This document shows, in pieces, positions 37,211 to 47,418 of a DNA stretch of 64,000 nt (position 1 is its first letter; every line of letters starts with the position of its first letter). The position numbers and the translations under genes were made by a program. This stretch comes from Diadophis punctatus similis. Taxonomy: Eukaryota > Chordata > Lepidosauria > Squamata > Dipsadidae. A model generated the notes under the pieces. It saw only the letters and a program-made list of their open reading frames with translations. It was not told the origin of the DNA and did no database searches. The stretch is taken from NCBI GenBank assembly GCA_023053685.1, contig JALIGW010000001.1, positions 55,938,859 through 56,002,858 of the forward strand, in the 5' to 3' direction.

Positions 37211-40160
37211 CAAAAGAATGCTGGCTGCATCAAGGCAGTTGAACTTTAGCCACTTTCTCAGCTAAAAATAAAACAAACAAACAAACATATCAAAGAAAAA
37301 ACATTCCAGAAGGGTCAGAGTTAGGGTCCTCTTACAGATAGTTGGAATCTGGTTCATACTACCAAACTGAGTATTCCTAGACTGAGATGAAGTGGTTTGA
37401 GCTATTTCTAGAGCTCTCAACATGGTCATGAAGCCTTATGACTCTACCTGCAATTTAGTATGTACCCCTACTCATCTTAGATTATTAAAATAAACTCAGG
37501 AGTCTAAGCAGCAGAGTGTGAATATATTCAATCTGTTATATATTAGACTATGCAAATGTTTTAAAGAAATGCAAATTGTCAAAATAGCCACATATTTTTA
37601 GGCTTATTTGGTTGTTTTATACACTCAAGAAGCAGCAATGAGAACCCAGAAAAAAGATACAACTATTTCAATAATTTGAAGAGAGGTACCTCATATACGT
37701 TATGCATGCAATACAAAAGAGCTCTTTTGAAGCATTGGCATTGCCCTAATATTTACTTATACTGCTCTGCCATGCTACTGCTTCCTGAAACCAATAAATT
37801 TATGCAGCAATTCATAAAGAAGTGTGTCATCAGGTATTCGAAAAACATATGTGTATAAATGGTGTCTGGCCTCTCGTATGTCTCAGTTTATGAATTCTTC
37901 TCCAAATTCTCAACTGGATATAGTATACTGGGGGAATATATAATATTCATGGGTCTAGCTGCAGAAAATAGGTACTAAGTCAAATATTTAGAGTAAGCTG
38001 AAGGTTTTTTTTTCAAAGCCCCTGCTAACTTCTTTTTCAGATGTTGATGAAAGAATCCATTTTAATTGGTCCAGTGTTTGTGTTTCTATTAGGGTTTTGC
38101 TATTAAAACTTGAGAAACATAAAAAAACCTTATGTTGTATAGTTTACTTTTGTATCTGGACACTTGTCATAGGATCGTAACATTATTTCAATCAACTGAA
38201 TTGAGTTCATGTTGAAAATGACACAAATAGAACATTAGATTTCTAATTCTTACAGATCTGCAATAGCTAAACTCATGCATTCAATGTGTAAATGTATGAA
38301 TCATTAACTCTTTAACTCTGCTATTAACGATATACCAAACATGTAACACACAACACTGAATACCATGTTATTATCACAAAATGGAAAGTTAAGACTACTA
38401 TTTTTATTAGGAACTTCAAGAAACTACTTCACTTAAATCTTTTAAACTTGTTTTACAATAATTTTCCACAACTGTTACAAGCATATACTGACAATGGCAA
38501 ATTAAAACTATTTTAATGTGGACTAAATTAAAAGAAGTGTAATACAATACAAAATATTTGTATACATAATTCTGATGAGCAAACCGCTAGTTCTCCACTG
38601 AATAGCATTTTTGTTAATTGCTATTTGTGAAAAAGATAGATGCAGACTTCGATTACTAATTCCCTCAGCAATTATATGAAAAAAGTAATGCTTCATTAGA
38701 ACAAAATAGTTCTTTTGTGGAAGAAACTTTGCAGTCCTCTTCAGTTTAAAAAAATATATTAGTATTTATACATTTTTATAGTCCTGCCTAAAATCACAAT
38801 TACTGTTTCTCTTTGCAGACCAATGCCAAAACAATTATTTCCATGTGAAGATATTAAAGGATTATATTGTTTATATCATTTATCTTTCTTGTTTACTGTT
38901 CTAGTGGTAGCACGAAGTGGATGGAAAACAGAATCATTACTCAAGCCACTTCTTAAATTATTACCATTAAGCCTGTTAAAATAATTGCTTTCAATATGCA
39001 AACACTGCTGATTTTTTTCAATCTAGTATTTATTTTAAAAAGCACAGAACACTACAGTGACTTATTGGATTAGGCAACCTGATTCAACTCCAGGTATGGA
39101 AGAAATACGTAGCAAGAAATCTTACAGAATAATTTGTTGTCTGACTGAAGTTATCAAGTTGCCATAGATAAAGATAAAAACAAATGTAGTTGATTTGAGC
39201 CTGGAAAGAATGTTGCTAAAATTGGAAAAACATTTCATGTGAGTTGCATAGGGGTATAAGCAGCACTGTGCTTTAACATAAGAAAATCAAGCTGTGCAAG
39301 CATACCAAAACATTGCAGACTTGGCTCTTTAATTTCCAGATCACAGAAGCAAATCTCTCCTATTTGGGAATTGCTTTCCTAGCACTACAGATTCAAACAC
39401 AAGGACAATCTATTTGGTGGAAACTACTCAGCAAACTATCCTACTATCGAAGCAACATCATAACTATTTACAAAAGTTTAGTCCTTCCAAAGCTTCCAAT
39501 AAGGATAAATTATAAAATGTCCATGTGAAATTTAGCTAGTTACTACTATTAGTAATGGTAGTTATCTATGAACATATGGAAATGGAACAGCCTGTAAATC
39601 ACAATAACAATCCAATTAATCTGTAACCAACCATGCTTTTATTTTACAATGTGCTTAATCATTTTCAAGAAATATAATAATGCAATTAAAATAACCTTTT
39701 CAATCATTGTTTTCTTTGAAATGGGAGACACAGACTTCAAGAGAAACTAGAAGTATTTTGGGTTTTCCCCCTAGGTCTCCTATTACAGAATGGCTAAAGG
39801 ACTCATCCTCAACCACTAGAGTGTTGTTGGTTTTTTTGTTTTCATGAACTGTCACATCAGTTTCACATGAGCAACATTTAGGTTAAGAGACATATCCTAT
39901 TTTCAAGATTTTCTTGTTGATTGCAACACAGAGAATTTAGGATGTTTATCTATAGTTTTGCATGCTAAAATATGAGCATGGGTAATGATTTATAAATAAC
40001 TACATATGGCCAAAAATAAATTCATAAAAGCCTAAAGGTGCATCTGTAGGGTAAAAAGTTTTAAAAGAAGCAAACTATTATTGAAACCAACATATTCTGA
40101 TGAGAATTTAGCCATAAACATATTTTCAAGATGAAAGTAGACTTCTTCATTCTTTATATA
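37211..40160. other. Intron 1 stretch, repeat-poor
   Basis: About 3 kb of AT-rich sequence with only a short (AAAC)n near 37267. No repeat family or protein-like frame is recognised. Confidence 0.45.
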
Positions 40161-40168
40161 GGTTAAAG

Positions 40169-40292
40169 CAGGGGTCCTCAAACTTGGCAACTTTAAGACT
40201 TGTGGACTTCAACTCCCAGAATTCTCCAGCCAGCTATGCTTCTGGGAGTTGAAGTCCACAAGTCTTAAAGTTGCCAAGTTTGAAGACCTCTG
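40169..40292. mobile_element. Near-perfect palindromic hAT-type MITE (124 bp)
   Basis: The left half CAGGGGTCCTCAAACTTGGC... mirrors the right half, with TGTGGACTTCAACTCCCAGA in each arm. Flanking duplication GGTTAAAG and GGTTAAAT (7 of 8). Confidence 0.85.
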
Positions 40293-40540
40293 GGTTAAAT
40301 TATAACCAAAGTTATTTTCAAATTGTGTTTTATAAATATTAAGATACAACTTTTAAATTTTTCCAAACCCTTAAGCAACTGAGTTTAATTATTTCCTCAG
40401 TATAGCCTCAGTACAGGAGTCACCAAAGTGTGATGCTTTGGAGAGTTGGTTTTTTTAAACAGAGAAAATAGATTTCCTGGCTGTGTAGCCATATTGATTG
40501 TTTGTAGTCCTATAGGCTGCCAGCTCAGTATACTTGGAAG

Positions 40541-40816
40541 CAGTGGTGAAATCCAATTTTTTTACTACCGGTTCTGTGGGCGTGGCTTGGTGGACTTGGT
40601 GTGGATTGGTGGGCGTGGCTTGGTGGGCATGATAGGGGAAGGATACTGTAAAATCTCCATTCCCACCGCACTCCAGGGGAAGGATATTGCAAAATCTCCA
40701 TTCCCTCCCCACTCCTGGGGCCAGCCAGAGGTGGTATTTGCCGGTTCTCCGAACTACTCAAAATTTCCGCTACCGGTTCTCCAGAACCTGTGAGAACCTG
40801 CTGGATATCACCCCTG
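40541..40816. mobile_element. hAT-type element with two internal tandem repeats (276 bp)
   Basis: Ends CAGTGGTGAAATCC and GATATCACCCCTG; subterminal ACCGGTTCT at both ends. Perfect 8-bp duplication CTTGGAAG (40533-40540 and 40817-40824). Two internal units of about 50 bp, against three in 27024-27311. Confidence 0.9.
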
Positions 40817-40824
40817 CTTGGAAG

Positions 40825-41682
40825 GCACCTGACTGGGAAAGGCTGTCTTAAAAAAAAAGGTCTTGCAAGTATTTTTATAGAATTTGCACCATCTTACCAA
40901 CAAGGGAAAGTCACTCTACACAATCTTTCTTTCAACAGAATTTTGATGAATACTTATCTGAAATATGTATTTATCTACACCAAAGACTGGCAGTGAGCTT
41001 TCAGTGCTCAAACACCAACATTTCTGGGCAAGAACAGTTAAACCCCTGTTCAAAAAGGTTTCGGGCTAAGTATGCTGAAATCATGTGAGATTTGTAATCT
41101 CATTATATTTTGATTATTGAAAATACTTTTTTATGTTTACAGCACTAGTGCTTGGCACCTAAAGAGTTGCTCATTATGATTTCCATATTATATATATTTA
41201 GAAAAAAAACACTGGAAAATTACTCTTGGGAGAGAGAAAAAAAGCAATACATATTATGGGTATTATTCATCTCTATAATAATCTCAATAAAATGAATATT
41301 TCTATAATAATGCAGACATTTTCCAGTCATGTAGAAATTCTTGAAGAAAATCATAAAAGCAAAGAAAACAGAATGTAAAAAATACGATGCAAAGGTTTGT
41401 CCATAGCTGACTGAAACAGCTAGATCCCTGAAACAGATCCAAATCTGTTATTCTAATCAATTCTGATATATTCTGAACTATGGTAAGTGAAGGGGAACAA
41501 GTGAAAGTGACATCCTGTATGTCATGACAATATCCCACAAAGGATGCAAACTCAAGTCATTTATATGATGTCATTGTGATGTCCATGGATTCTAATGGAT
41601 GCCTATTTGCTATACCAATTTATTTCCAGGCTGCCCAGAGTTCTTAATAAAGGAGAATATTTGTAGCTCAGGGTTGACATGA
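40825..41682. other. Intron 1 stretch without recognised features
   Basis: AT-rich; nothing recognised. Confidence 0.45.
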
Positions 41683-41722
41683 GGGATCCTTGGAGCTCTC
41701 TGAGCTTGTTTGTTTCCTTGCA

Positions 41723-41757
41723 GACGTTTCATTACCCAAACTAGGTAACATCATCAG
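41723..41757 (-). ncRNA. Hammerhead-like motif with canonical CUGAUGA core
   Basis: CUGAUGA, one base, stem GUUACC/GGUAAU, then GAAACGUC. All invariant hammerhead core bases are present, and helix III is only ACGU. Confidence 0.55.
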
Positions 41758-41797
41758 TGCTAGTAAGGTGTGCAGTTTGCTGTACTCCTTACTAGCA

Positions 41798-41832
41798 CTG
41801 ATGATGTTATCTAGTTTGGGTAATGAAACGTC
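41798..41832 (+). ncRNA. Hammerhead-like motif, second arm
   Basis: As 41723-41757 in the opposite orientation; one stem base differs (GUUAUC), giving an additional wobble pair. Confidence 0.55.
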
Positions 41833-41872
41833 TGCAAGGAAACAAGCAAGCTCAGAGAGCACCAAGGGTCCC

Positions 41873-42674
41873 ACAAGTCGTTCTATTTGTTTGGAATAAA
41901 CAAATAAATACCAAAACCTAATGATACAATATGCAAAGTGTAAATTCTGCAGGTGTGTAAACTAAAGTGACATTTTATACAACATTGCCCTAAGCACAAA
42001 AATATATATTATGTCTACAATGTTTAAATCGTGTATCAACAAAGGTTATTATTTTATGTACTGCTACTACACAATCCTGAACTTTACATCTTATATCAGA
42101 TTCTGCTTTATGGCTGAATAAACCATAGAGCTGTCACTGAGAACCCATTTATATCAAATACAGAACCAAATACATTGTAATAAGTAGTTTTAATGGTACC
42201 AAAACTATGAAAGAATGTAGAACTAGCCTTGGGAATGAGGAAGGAATGAGCAAACTCTAAAGGGGAGTGTTTTAGAAAAGACTACTCAGTCTTGAAAAAG
42301 AGGAAACTGTGAGGAAAAAATGAATAAACTCCATTTTGATTCAGTTTGGCATACGTTTATAATCCAAAAACTCTAGGTTTCAAAGATCTATTATTCTATT
42401 TTACAACTAGAAAGAGCATTCCAGGAAACCCACTGAAGCTGTAGCTTGATCTTGTCTACCTCAAAGGGTTATATCAATCTTGAGAGTCTCACTACTCTCA
42501 CTACTTTCTCAAGAGAGACTGGACTTTGCCTTTTAGACCCAGTATACAGCACCAGATCCTTCAGGTGTCCCTACTGTCAGCGGAACATGTTTCTCAGGCA
42601 TTATTACACCAGTAGCAGTAGCTGGATATGCAAGTAACGCATCTACCCAATGCCACAATACCGTTAATACAGCA
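41873..42674. other. Intron 1 stretch without recognised features
   Basis: AT-rich; nothing recognised. Confidence 0.45.
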
Positions 42675-43140
42675 ATACTTACCATTTTTCACAGTTACGA
42701 CCTTTGCAGCATCCCCATGATCATGTGATCAAAATTCAGATGCTTGGCAACTGGTTCATATTTATAATGGTTGCAGTGTCCCACCGTCATGTGATCTCCT
42801 TTTGCGACCTTCCGACAAGCAAAGTCAATTGGCAAACCAAATTTACTTAACAACCAGGTTACTAACTTATCAACTGCAGTGATTCGCTTAACAACTGAGG
42901 CAAGTACCGTATTTTTCGGAGTATAGGACGCACCTTTTTACTCCCCAAAAGAGGGTCAAAAACTGGGTGAGTCTTATACTCCGAATGTAGCCCCCACCCC
43001 CACCCCACCTGCCAGCCCACCACTTAGCCAGGGGAGGAAAGCGTTTTCAGGCGGCAGCGCTGCGATCCCCTCCCCGATTCCCAAAACGGGGCGTGCAACC
43101 GGCGCTGCCCGCCACTGGAAACGCGATGCTCTTCTTTGCC

Positions 43141-43821
43141 GAGAAGGACCCTCAATCAGCCATCTCCAGGGAGCCACCCACATCCTCAGGAGGCAGCAGC
43201 CCCTTTAAGAGTGAGGGAGCTTTTTTATTTTTTATTTCCCTCCTTCTAGCCTGAGCCAGCCGATTGTGACAGCGCGCCGCAGACGTTTGCGGAGGTGAGG
43301 GGGGGAGGTGATCGTTTGCCACCGCCACGCAGGTATGTGAGTCGCCCAGGGGTCAGCCGCACCTCGGGTTGGAGGTTCCTTGTCCTGCTGCTGCCCCAAG
43401 GAAGCTGCAGAGCTGAAGAAGCCTCCACCCATCTGCCAGCTCGCCACTCAGCCTTTTGGAATCGGGAAGGGGATCGCAGCGCTGCCGCCTGAAAACGCTT
43501 TCCTCCCCAGGCTGAGTGGCGAGCTGGCAGGTGGGTGGAGGCTTCTTCAGCTCCGCAGCTTCCTTGGGGCAGCAGCAGGACAAGGACCCTCCAACCCAAG
43601 GTGCGGCTGACCCCTGGGCGACTCACATACCTGCGTGGTGGTGGCAAACGATCACCTCCCCCCTCCCCTCCGCGAACGTCTGCGGCACGCTGTCACAATC
43701 AGCCGGCTCAGGCTAGAAGGAGGGAAATAAAAAATAAAAAAGCTCCTTCACTCTTAAAGGGGCAGCTGCCTCATGAGGACGGGGGTGGCTCCCTAAAGGT
43801 GGCTGATTGAGGGTCCTTCTC
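43141..43821. repeat. Long palindrome, arms of about 313 bp
   Basis: The arms 43141-43453 and 43510-43821 are inverted copies with a 56-base loop. Outer pairing: GAGAAGGACCCTCAATCAGC against its reverse at 43801-43821. Inner pairing: GCCACTCAGCC against GGCTGAGTGGC. Register is kept to within a base or two across the whole length, so identity is high. The loop (GGAATCGGGAAGGGGATCGC...) is itself an inverted copy of 43025-43088. Confidence 0.93.
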
Positions 43822-44037
43822 AGGCAGAGACCCCCGCGGCAGCAGGGGCTGCAATGCAATGCTCTGAGCGGCATGCAAAAAGCCTTCCTCCAATTTTGGA
43901 ATCGGGGAGGGAAGTGTTTTCAGGCTGCAGCCTGAAACGCAATGCTCTTTTTTTGCTTCTGCAATCACTTTTCTCCCCATTCCAAAAACAGGGCAAACGG
44001 TGGGGTGTCCATAGAAACCCCACCAAAGCCAGCAGAT

Positions 44038-44131
44038 TTATTTCAAAGAGAGGGAGGGAGGAAGAGAGGGGAGAGGGAGAGGGAGAGGGAGAGGGAGGGG
44101 AAGGGGGGAGAGAGAGAGAGAGGAGGGGGGC
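44038..44131 (+). repeat. Purine-rich (GAGGGA)n tract
   Basis: About 85 bases of nearly pure G and A within TA element copy 3. It is low-complexity, and frames across it are artefacts. Confidence 0.9.
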
Positions 44132-44352
44132 ATACCACAGTCACTTGCTAAAGTATTGAATGCTAGGTATGGCAGAATTATTTTTTTCTTGTTTTGCTCC
44201 CCCAAAATTAAGGTGCATCCTATATTCCGGTGCGTCCTATACTCCGAAAAATACGGTAGGTTGTAAAATGGGCTAAAACTCACTTAACAAATGTCTCACT
44301 TAACAACTGAAATGTTGGGCTCAATTGTGGTCGTACGTTGAAGACTAGCTGT

Positions 44353-45096
44353 ATTTTGTCATAAACAAAATAAGGAGTGTTCTTGGAATCCTTGCTGTGC
44401 CTGTTTTCTAGATCTTGTCTACTACAATGGTTGACAAAAACTAACAAGGATGTAAAGAAAGCAACTGCACTTTTGACAATCTGAACATTGTGCTTAAACA
44501 TATTTTATTAGCTTCTATGTCAGGATCCTATTTTTGGTAGGTATAGACTTCCTTCTAACATTCACCTTTGTTAACATTTGTTAGAGGGCAAAACCCATTA
44601 AAATTATGTAATGATTTCTGAGAATACTTAATTTCTATATACTGATTACAGAATTCTAAAAATATATGAAATGAAATGTTGCTTTGGCTGTCTCCTCCTA
44701 AGCCTACTCAAAATAATTGGGTATATTCAACATAAACATGAACTTTGAATGTTACGGAAGGCTAGATTTAGTCACTAAGGTGTCTATACTATATACAGGT
44801 ATTAACATAAATGGAAATGTGACTTCAGTGCTACACAATGTTTAAAGATTGCTATTGAACTCATATTTTAAGTAAACTTAGATTGATTCTAAGTCAAGAT
44901 GTCAAATAACAGTGTAAACATGGGGAAAATTATACCATGTTCTCTAATGACATAGATGTTACTTTAAAAGATTAGTAAGTATTTAGATGGCAACTTGAAA
45001 TAGCCTATAATTTTAGAACGTATTTATCCATATTAAAGCAAGCAGATTTTATTTTTAAAAAATTATGCCTTATGTATGTATATTTGTAAATATGTA
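44353..45096. other. Intron 1 stretch without recognised features
   Basis: AT-rich; nothing recognised. Confidence 0.45.
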
Positions 45097-45318
45097 GAGC
45101 CAGTTTGGTACAGTGGTTAAGGAATCAGGCTAGAAGCCAGGAGCCTGTGAGTTCTACTCCTGCCTTAGGGCATGAAAGCTGGCTGGGTAATCTTGGACCA
45201 GCCCGTCTCTCTCAGCCCAACCCATTTCACAGGGTGGTGGTTGTAGTGAAAATGGGAGGAGGTAGGAGTATTGTATTTGCTACTTGAGTTATTTATAAAA
45301 AATAATAAAGGTGGTATG
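45097..45318 (+). mobile_element. Sauria SINE
   Basis: The tRNA-derived head GAGCCAGTTTGGTACAGTGG carries the A box; the B box is AGTTCTACTCC at 45150-45160. The body has GGCATGAAAGCTGGCTGGGT, CTCAGCCCAACCCATTTCAC and AGGGTGGTGGTTG. The 3' end TTGAGTTATTTATAAAAAAT then AATAAAGGTGG is the Bov-B-like tail. This is a squamate marker. Confidence 0.88.
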
Positions 45319-45468
45319 TATATGTGTATGTGTGGTGTATGTATGGCAGAAGCAACTTGTGATTTCTTGTTGACTTCTGCATTATTTTTGTTACAGGAAC
45401 CTGGCAGGAAACATGTAAAATTCTCCTTGTTCAGCATCATTATTGTTTGGAATAGTTGCTGAACAAAT

Positions 45469-45556
45469 AACCCAAGGACTACCTGCACCAGGTATTTTAA
45501 TGGAAGATTTAACCCAAGGACTACATGCACCAGGTATTTTAATGGAAGATTTAAAT
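45469..45556 (+). repeat. Tandem duplication of a 43-bp unit
   Basis: AACCCAAGGACTAC(C/A)TGCACC then AGGTATTTTAATGGAAGATTT occurs twice with a single difference. No longer array is present. Confidence 0.9.
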
Positions 45557-46602
45557 TTAAAAAAACCTAAACTAATGAACACTAGCTTTTTCAATTGCTG
45601 AACTGTCCCTTTTTAAAAAAAATGCTTAGAAACTCTGATTGGAACTCCTTTTTAATATCTCTTGGGTTGTCAGCTCCAGAAAGCTAAATTCTTCAATCCA
45701 GCCTTGGGACCTATAAAGTCAATTTCAGGTAAAAACATGACCTGAATTTCAGACTGCTGAAGAACATATAAATGTTATCTACTTGTAGATCTCTATCTGT
45801 AGTTGATCTGCAGTTCTTCTTCAGAAATATTTCTAACTCACAGAACCAGAAGCATACTTATGCCCCAATTGCATTGGGAAAAAAAACCTGAGGATGCTCT
45901 GGTTATTAGGAATAAATTATTTGGTGGAGGGACTACAAACTGAATTTTATTTTGATATTTAGAATGTGCTGGCTTATTTAAATAAACAAATAAATAACCA
46001 CCCTCAGCAACCATATCATTAGCCAGGTTTGCATAGATTCTCCAGAAAGTACTTTTGGTTTTGTTCATTGTCACTTCGTATCTTTTTGACTAGTATTCCA
46101 GCAAAAACTTCAAAATTAAAATGGGAATAAGACAAAGCTGTTTTGATTATTTAATGTATTTATGGCTAATTACAAAAGAAATGTCTGTGGTGATACCAAA
46201 CATGTATGAATTAAGGATATGACTACATATACACTTACAATACAATACAATACAAATATTGTCATGTTCCTTACTGATAGCCCAAATTATTTGCAACAAA
46301 TATTAGATACCTAATACACTGCAAGATGGAGTATGGATCTGAAAATTAATGTACCAAGGAGCAAGGCAATTGTGTTTGACATGGAATTAATTGAAAATTA
46401 TACATAAATGGTAAAAACTAAACCAAGTAGAAGAATTTGTATTTTTTTTTGGTAAAAATGCTTACTAAATGTGAGAAAACAGAAATTTTAAGATGTGCAA
46501 ATACTAATAGATAGTGAGTAATAAGTGGTTATGTGCAGCATGGAAGGAAGTTTCAATAAAAGAAGTAAAAGTGGCTATGTATAAGTGCATACTTCTACCC
46601 AC
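45557..46602. other. Intron 1 stretch with short (TACAA)n
   Basis: AT-rich; four TACAA units near 46237-46256. Nothing else recognised. Confidence 0.45.
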
Positions 46603-46980
46603 TACAGGTAGTCCTCAACTTACCACCACAATTCAGCCCAAAATGTATGTTGCTAAGTGAGAAATTTGTTAAGTAGACTTACCCCATTTTACAACTTTTC
46701 TTGCCACATTTGTTAAGTGAATCACTGCAGTTGTTAAATTAATAACATGGTTGTTAAGTGAATCTGGTTTCCCCATTGACTTTGCTTGTCAGAAGGTTGC
46801 AAAAGGTGATCACATGACTCCGGGGCATTGCAACCATCATAAATATGAGTCAGTTGCCAAGTATCCAAATGTAAATCACGTGACCATGGGGATGTCGCAA
46901 TGGTCATAAGTCTGAAAAATGGTGATGTCACTTTTATTAGTGCCGTTGTAACTTCAAACATTCACTAAGCGAACTGTTGC
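46603..46980 (+). repeat. CAGGTAGTCCTC-ended interspersed repeat
   Basis: Starts ACAGGTAGTCCTCAACTTAC and contains TTGTTAAGTGAATC twice, TTGACTTTGCTTGTCAGAAG, GATCACATGACTCC and CACGTGACCATGGGGATG. The other end is lost after GAACTGTTG. It matches the split copy at 42675-44352 in reverse. Confidence 0.7.
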
Positions 46981-47126
46981 ATGTATGTAGAAGTAGAGAT
47001 TGAGTATGTCGGTGAAAACATAAATATCAATTTAATGTAACAGAAATAGGAAACTTAAGAAGTACAAGATCAAGAATGAATGAATATTGAATTAATGTGT
47101 AGTGAATACAAAAATAGGGGATCAGT

Positions 47127-47410
47127 CAGGGGTGGGATCCTACCGGTGTAACAACCAGTTCGCTAAGCGCGCACAATTTAGAGAATACTCACTTTCTGTA
47201 TTGCTGCTGGCAAGGAAAACAGCTGAGGCACGACAATCCGTTCTGCCGTGCCGATCATCTGGGCTTCAGAAACGGAAATATAGGTGAGTATAATGCAGGG
47301 GCGGGTGAGAGGACCCACTTTAAAATTGGAGCGAAGCAATTCGCTCACGGCTGAAAGTTGGAGCTAACGGTTCTCCTGAACTGGTCCGACCCGGTAGAAT
47401 CCCACCACTG
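47127..47410. mobile_element. hAT-type element (284 bp)
   Basis: Ends CAGGGGTGGGATCCTACCGG and CCGGTAGAATCCCACCACTG. Perfect 8-bp duplication GGATCAGT (47119-47126 and 47411-47418). Confidence 0.9.
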
Positions 47411-47418
47411 GGATCAGT

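Larger units (their letters stand above)
41683..41872. mobile_element. Compact inverted pair of Penelope-like ends
   Basis: Arms of about 88 bp (41683-41770 and 41784-41872) are inverted copies around a loop of about a dozen bases. Each arm holds CTGATGATGTTA-type sequence, GGTAATGAAACGTCTGC, and GAAACAA-GCTCAGAGAGC. It is bracketed by TTTGTAGCTCAGG to the left and CAAGTCGTTC to the right. Assigned to the Penelope group by the hammerhead-like core. Confidence 0.6.
42907..44256. mobile_element. TA-flanked palindromic-end DNA transposon, copy 3 (1350 bp)
   Basis: TA at 42905-42906 and 44257-44258. Left end CCGTATTTTTCGGAGTATAG; right end with tandem GGTGC(A/G)TCCTATA then CCGAAAAATACGG. The GC-rich core carries a long palindrome (43141-43821), and a purine tract (44047-44131) precedes the right end. 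No transposase. Confidence 0.85.
42675..44352 (-). repeat. CAGGTAGTCCTC-ended repeat, split by TA element copy 3
   Basis: The parts 42675-42906 and 44257-44352 are the two pieces of one repeat, in reverse orientation relative to 46603-46980. They share CTTAACAACTG, AATTGTGGTCGTA, TCACATGA-type and TTGACTTTGCTTG-type blocks. The element at 42907-44256 lies at a TA between GAGGCAAG and GGTTGTAAAATGGG. The superfamily is not assigned. Confidence 0.7.

Noticed and set aside
43246..43810. Several overlapping frames on both strands encoding similar peptides
   Set aside because: They repeat because the DNA is a palindrome; the two arms translate alike. No protein family resemblance.
44038..44283. 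Leu/Pro/Ser-rich frame
   Set aside because: Low-complexity translation of a purine tract.
45097..45170. Possible tRNA gene (A and B boxes)
   Set aside because: The boxes belong to the head of a Sauria SINE; body and Bov-B-like tail follow, and no cloverleaf is complete. The same holds for the SINE at 28917.
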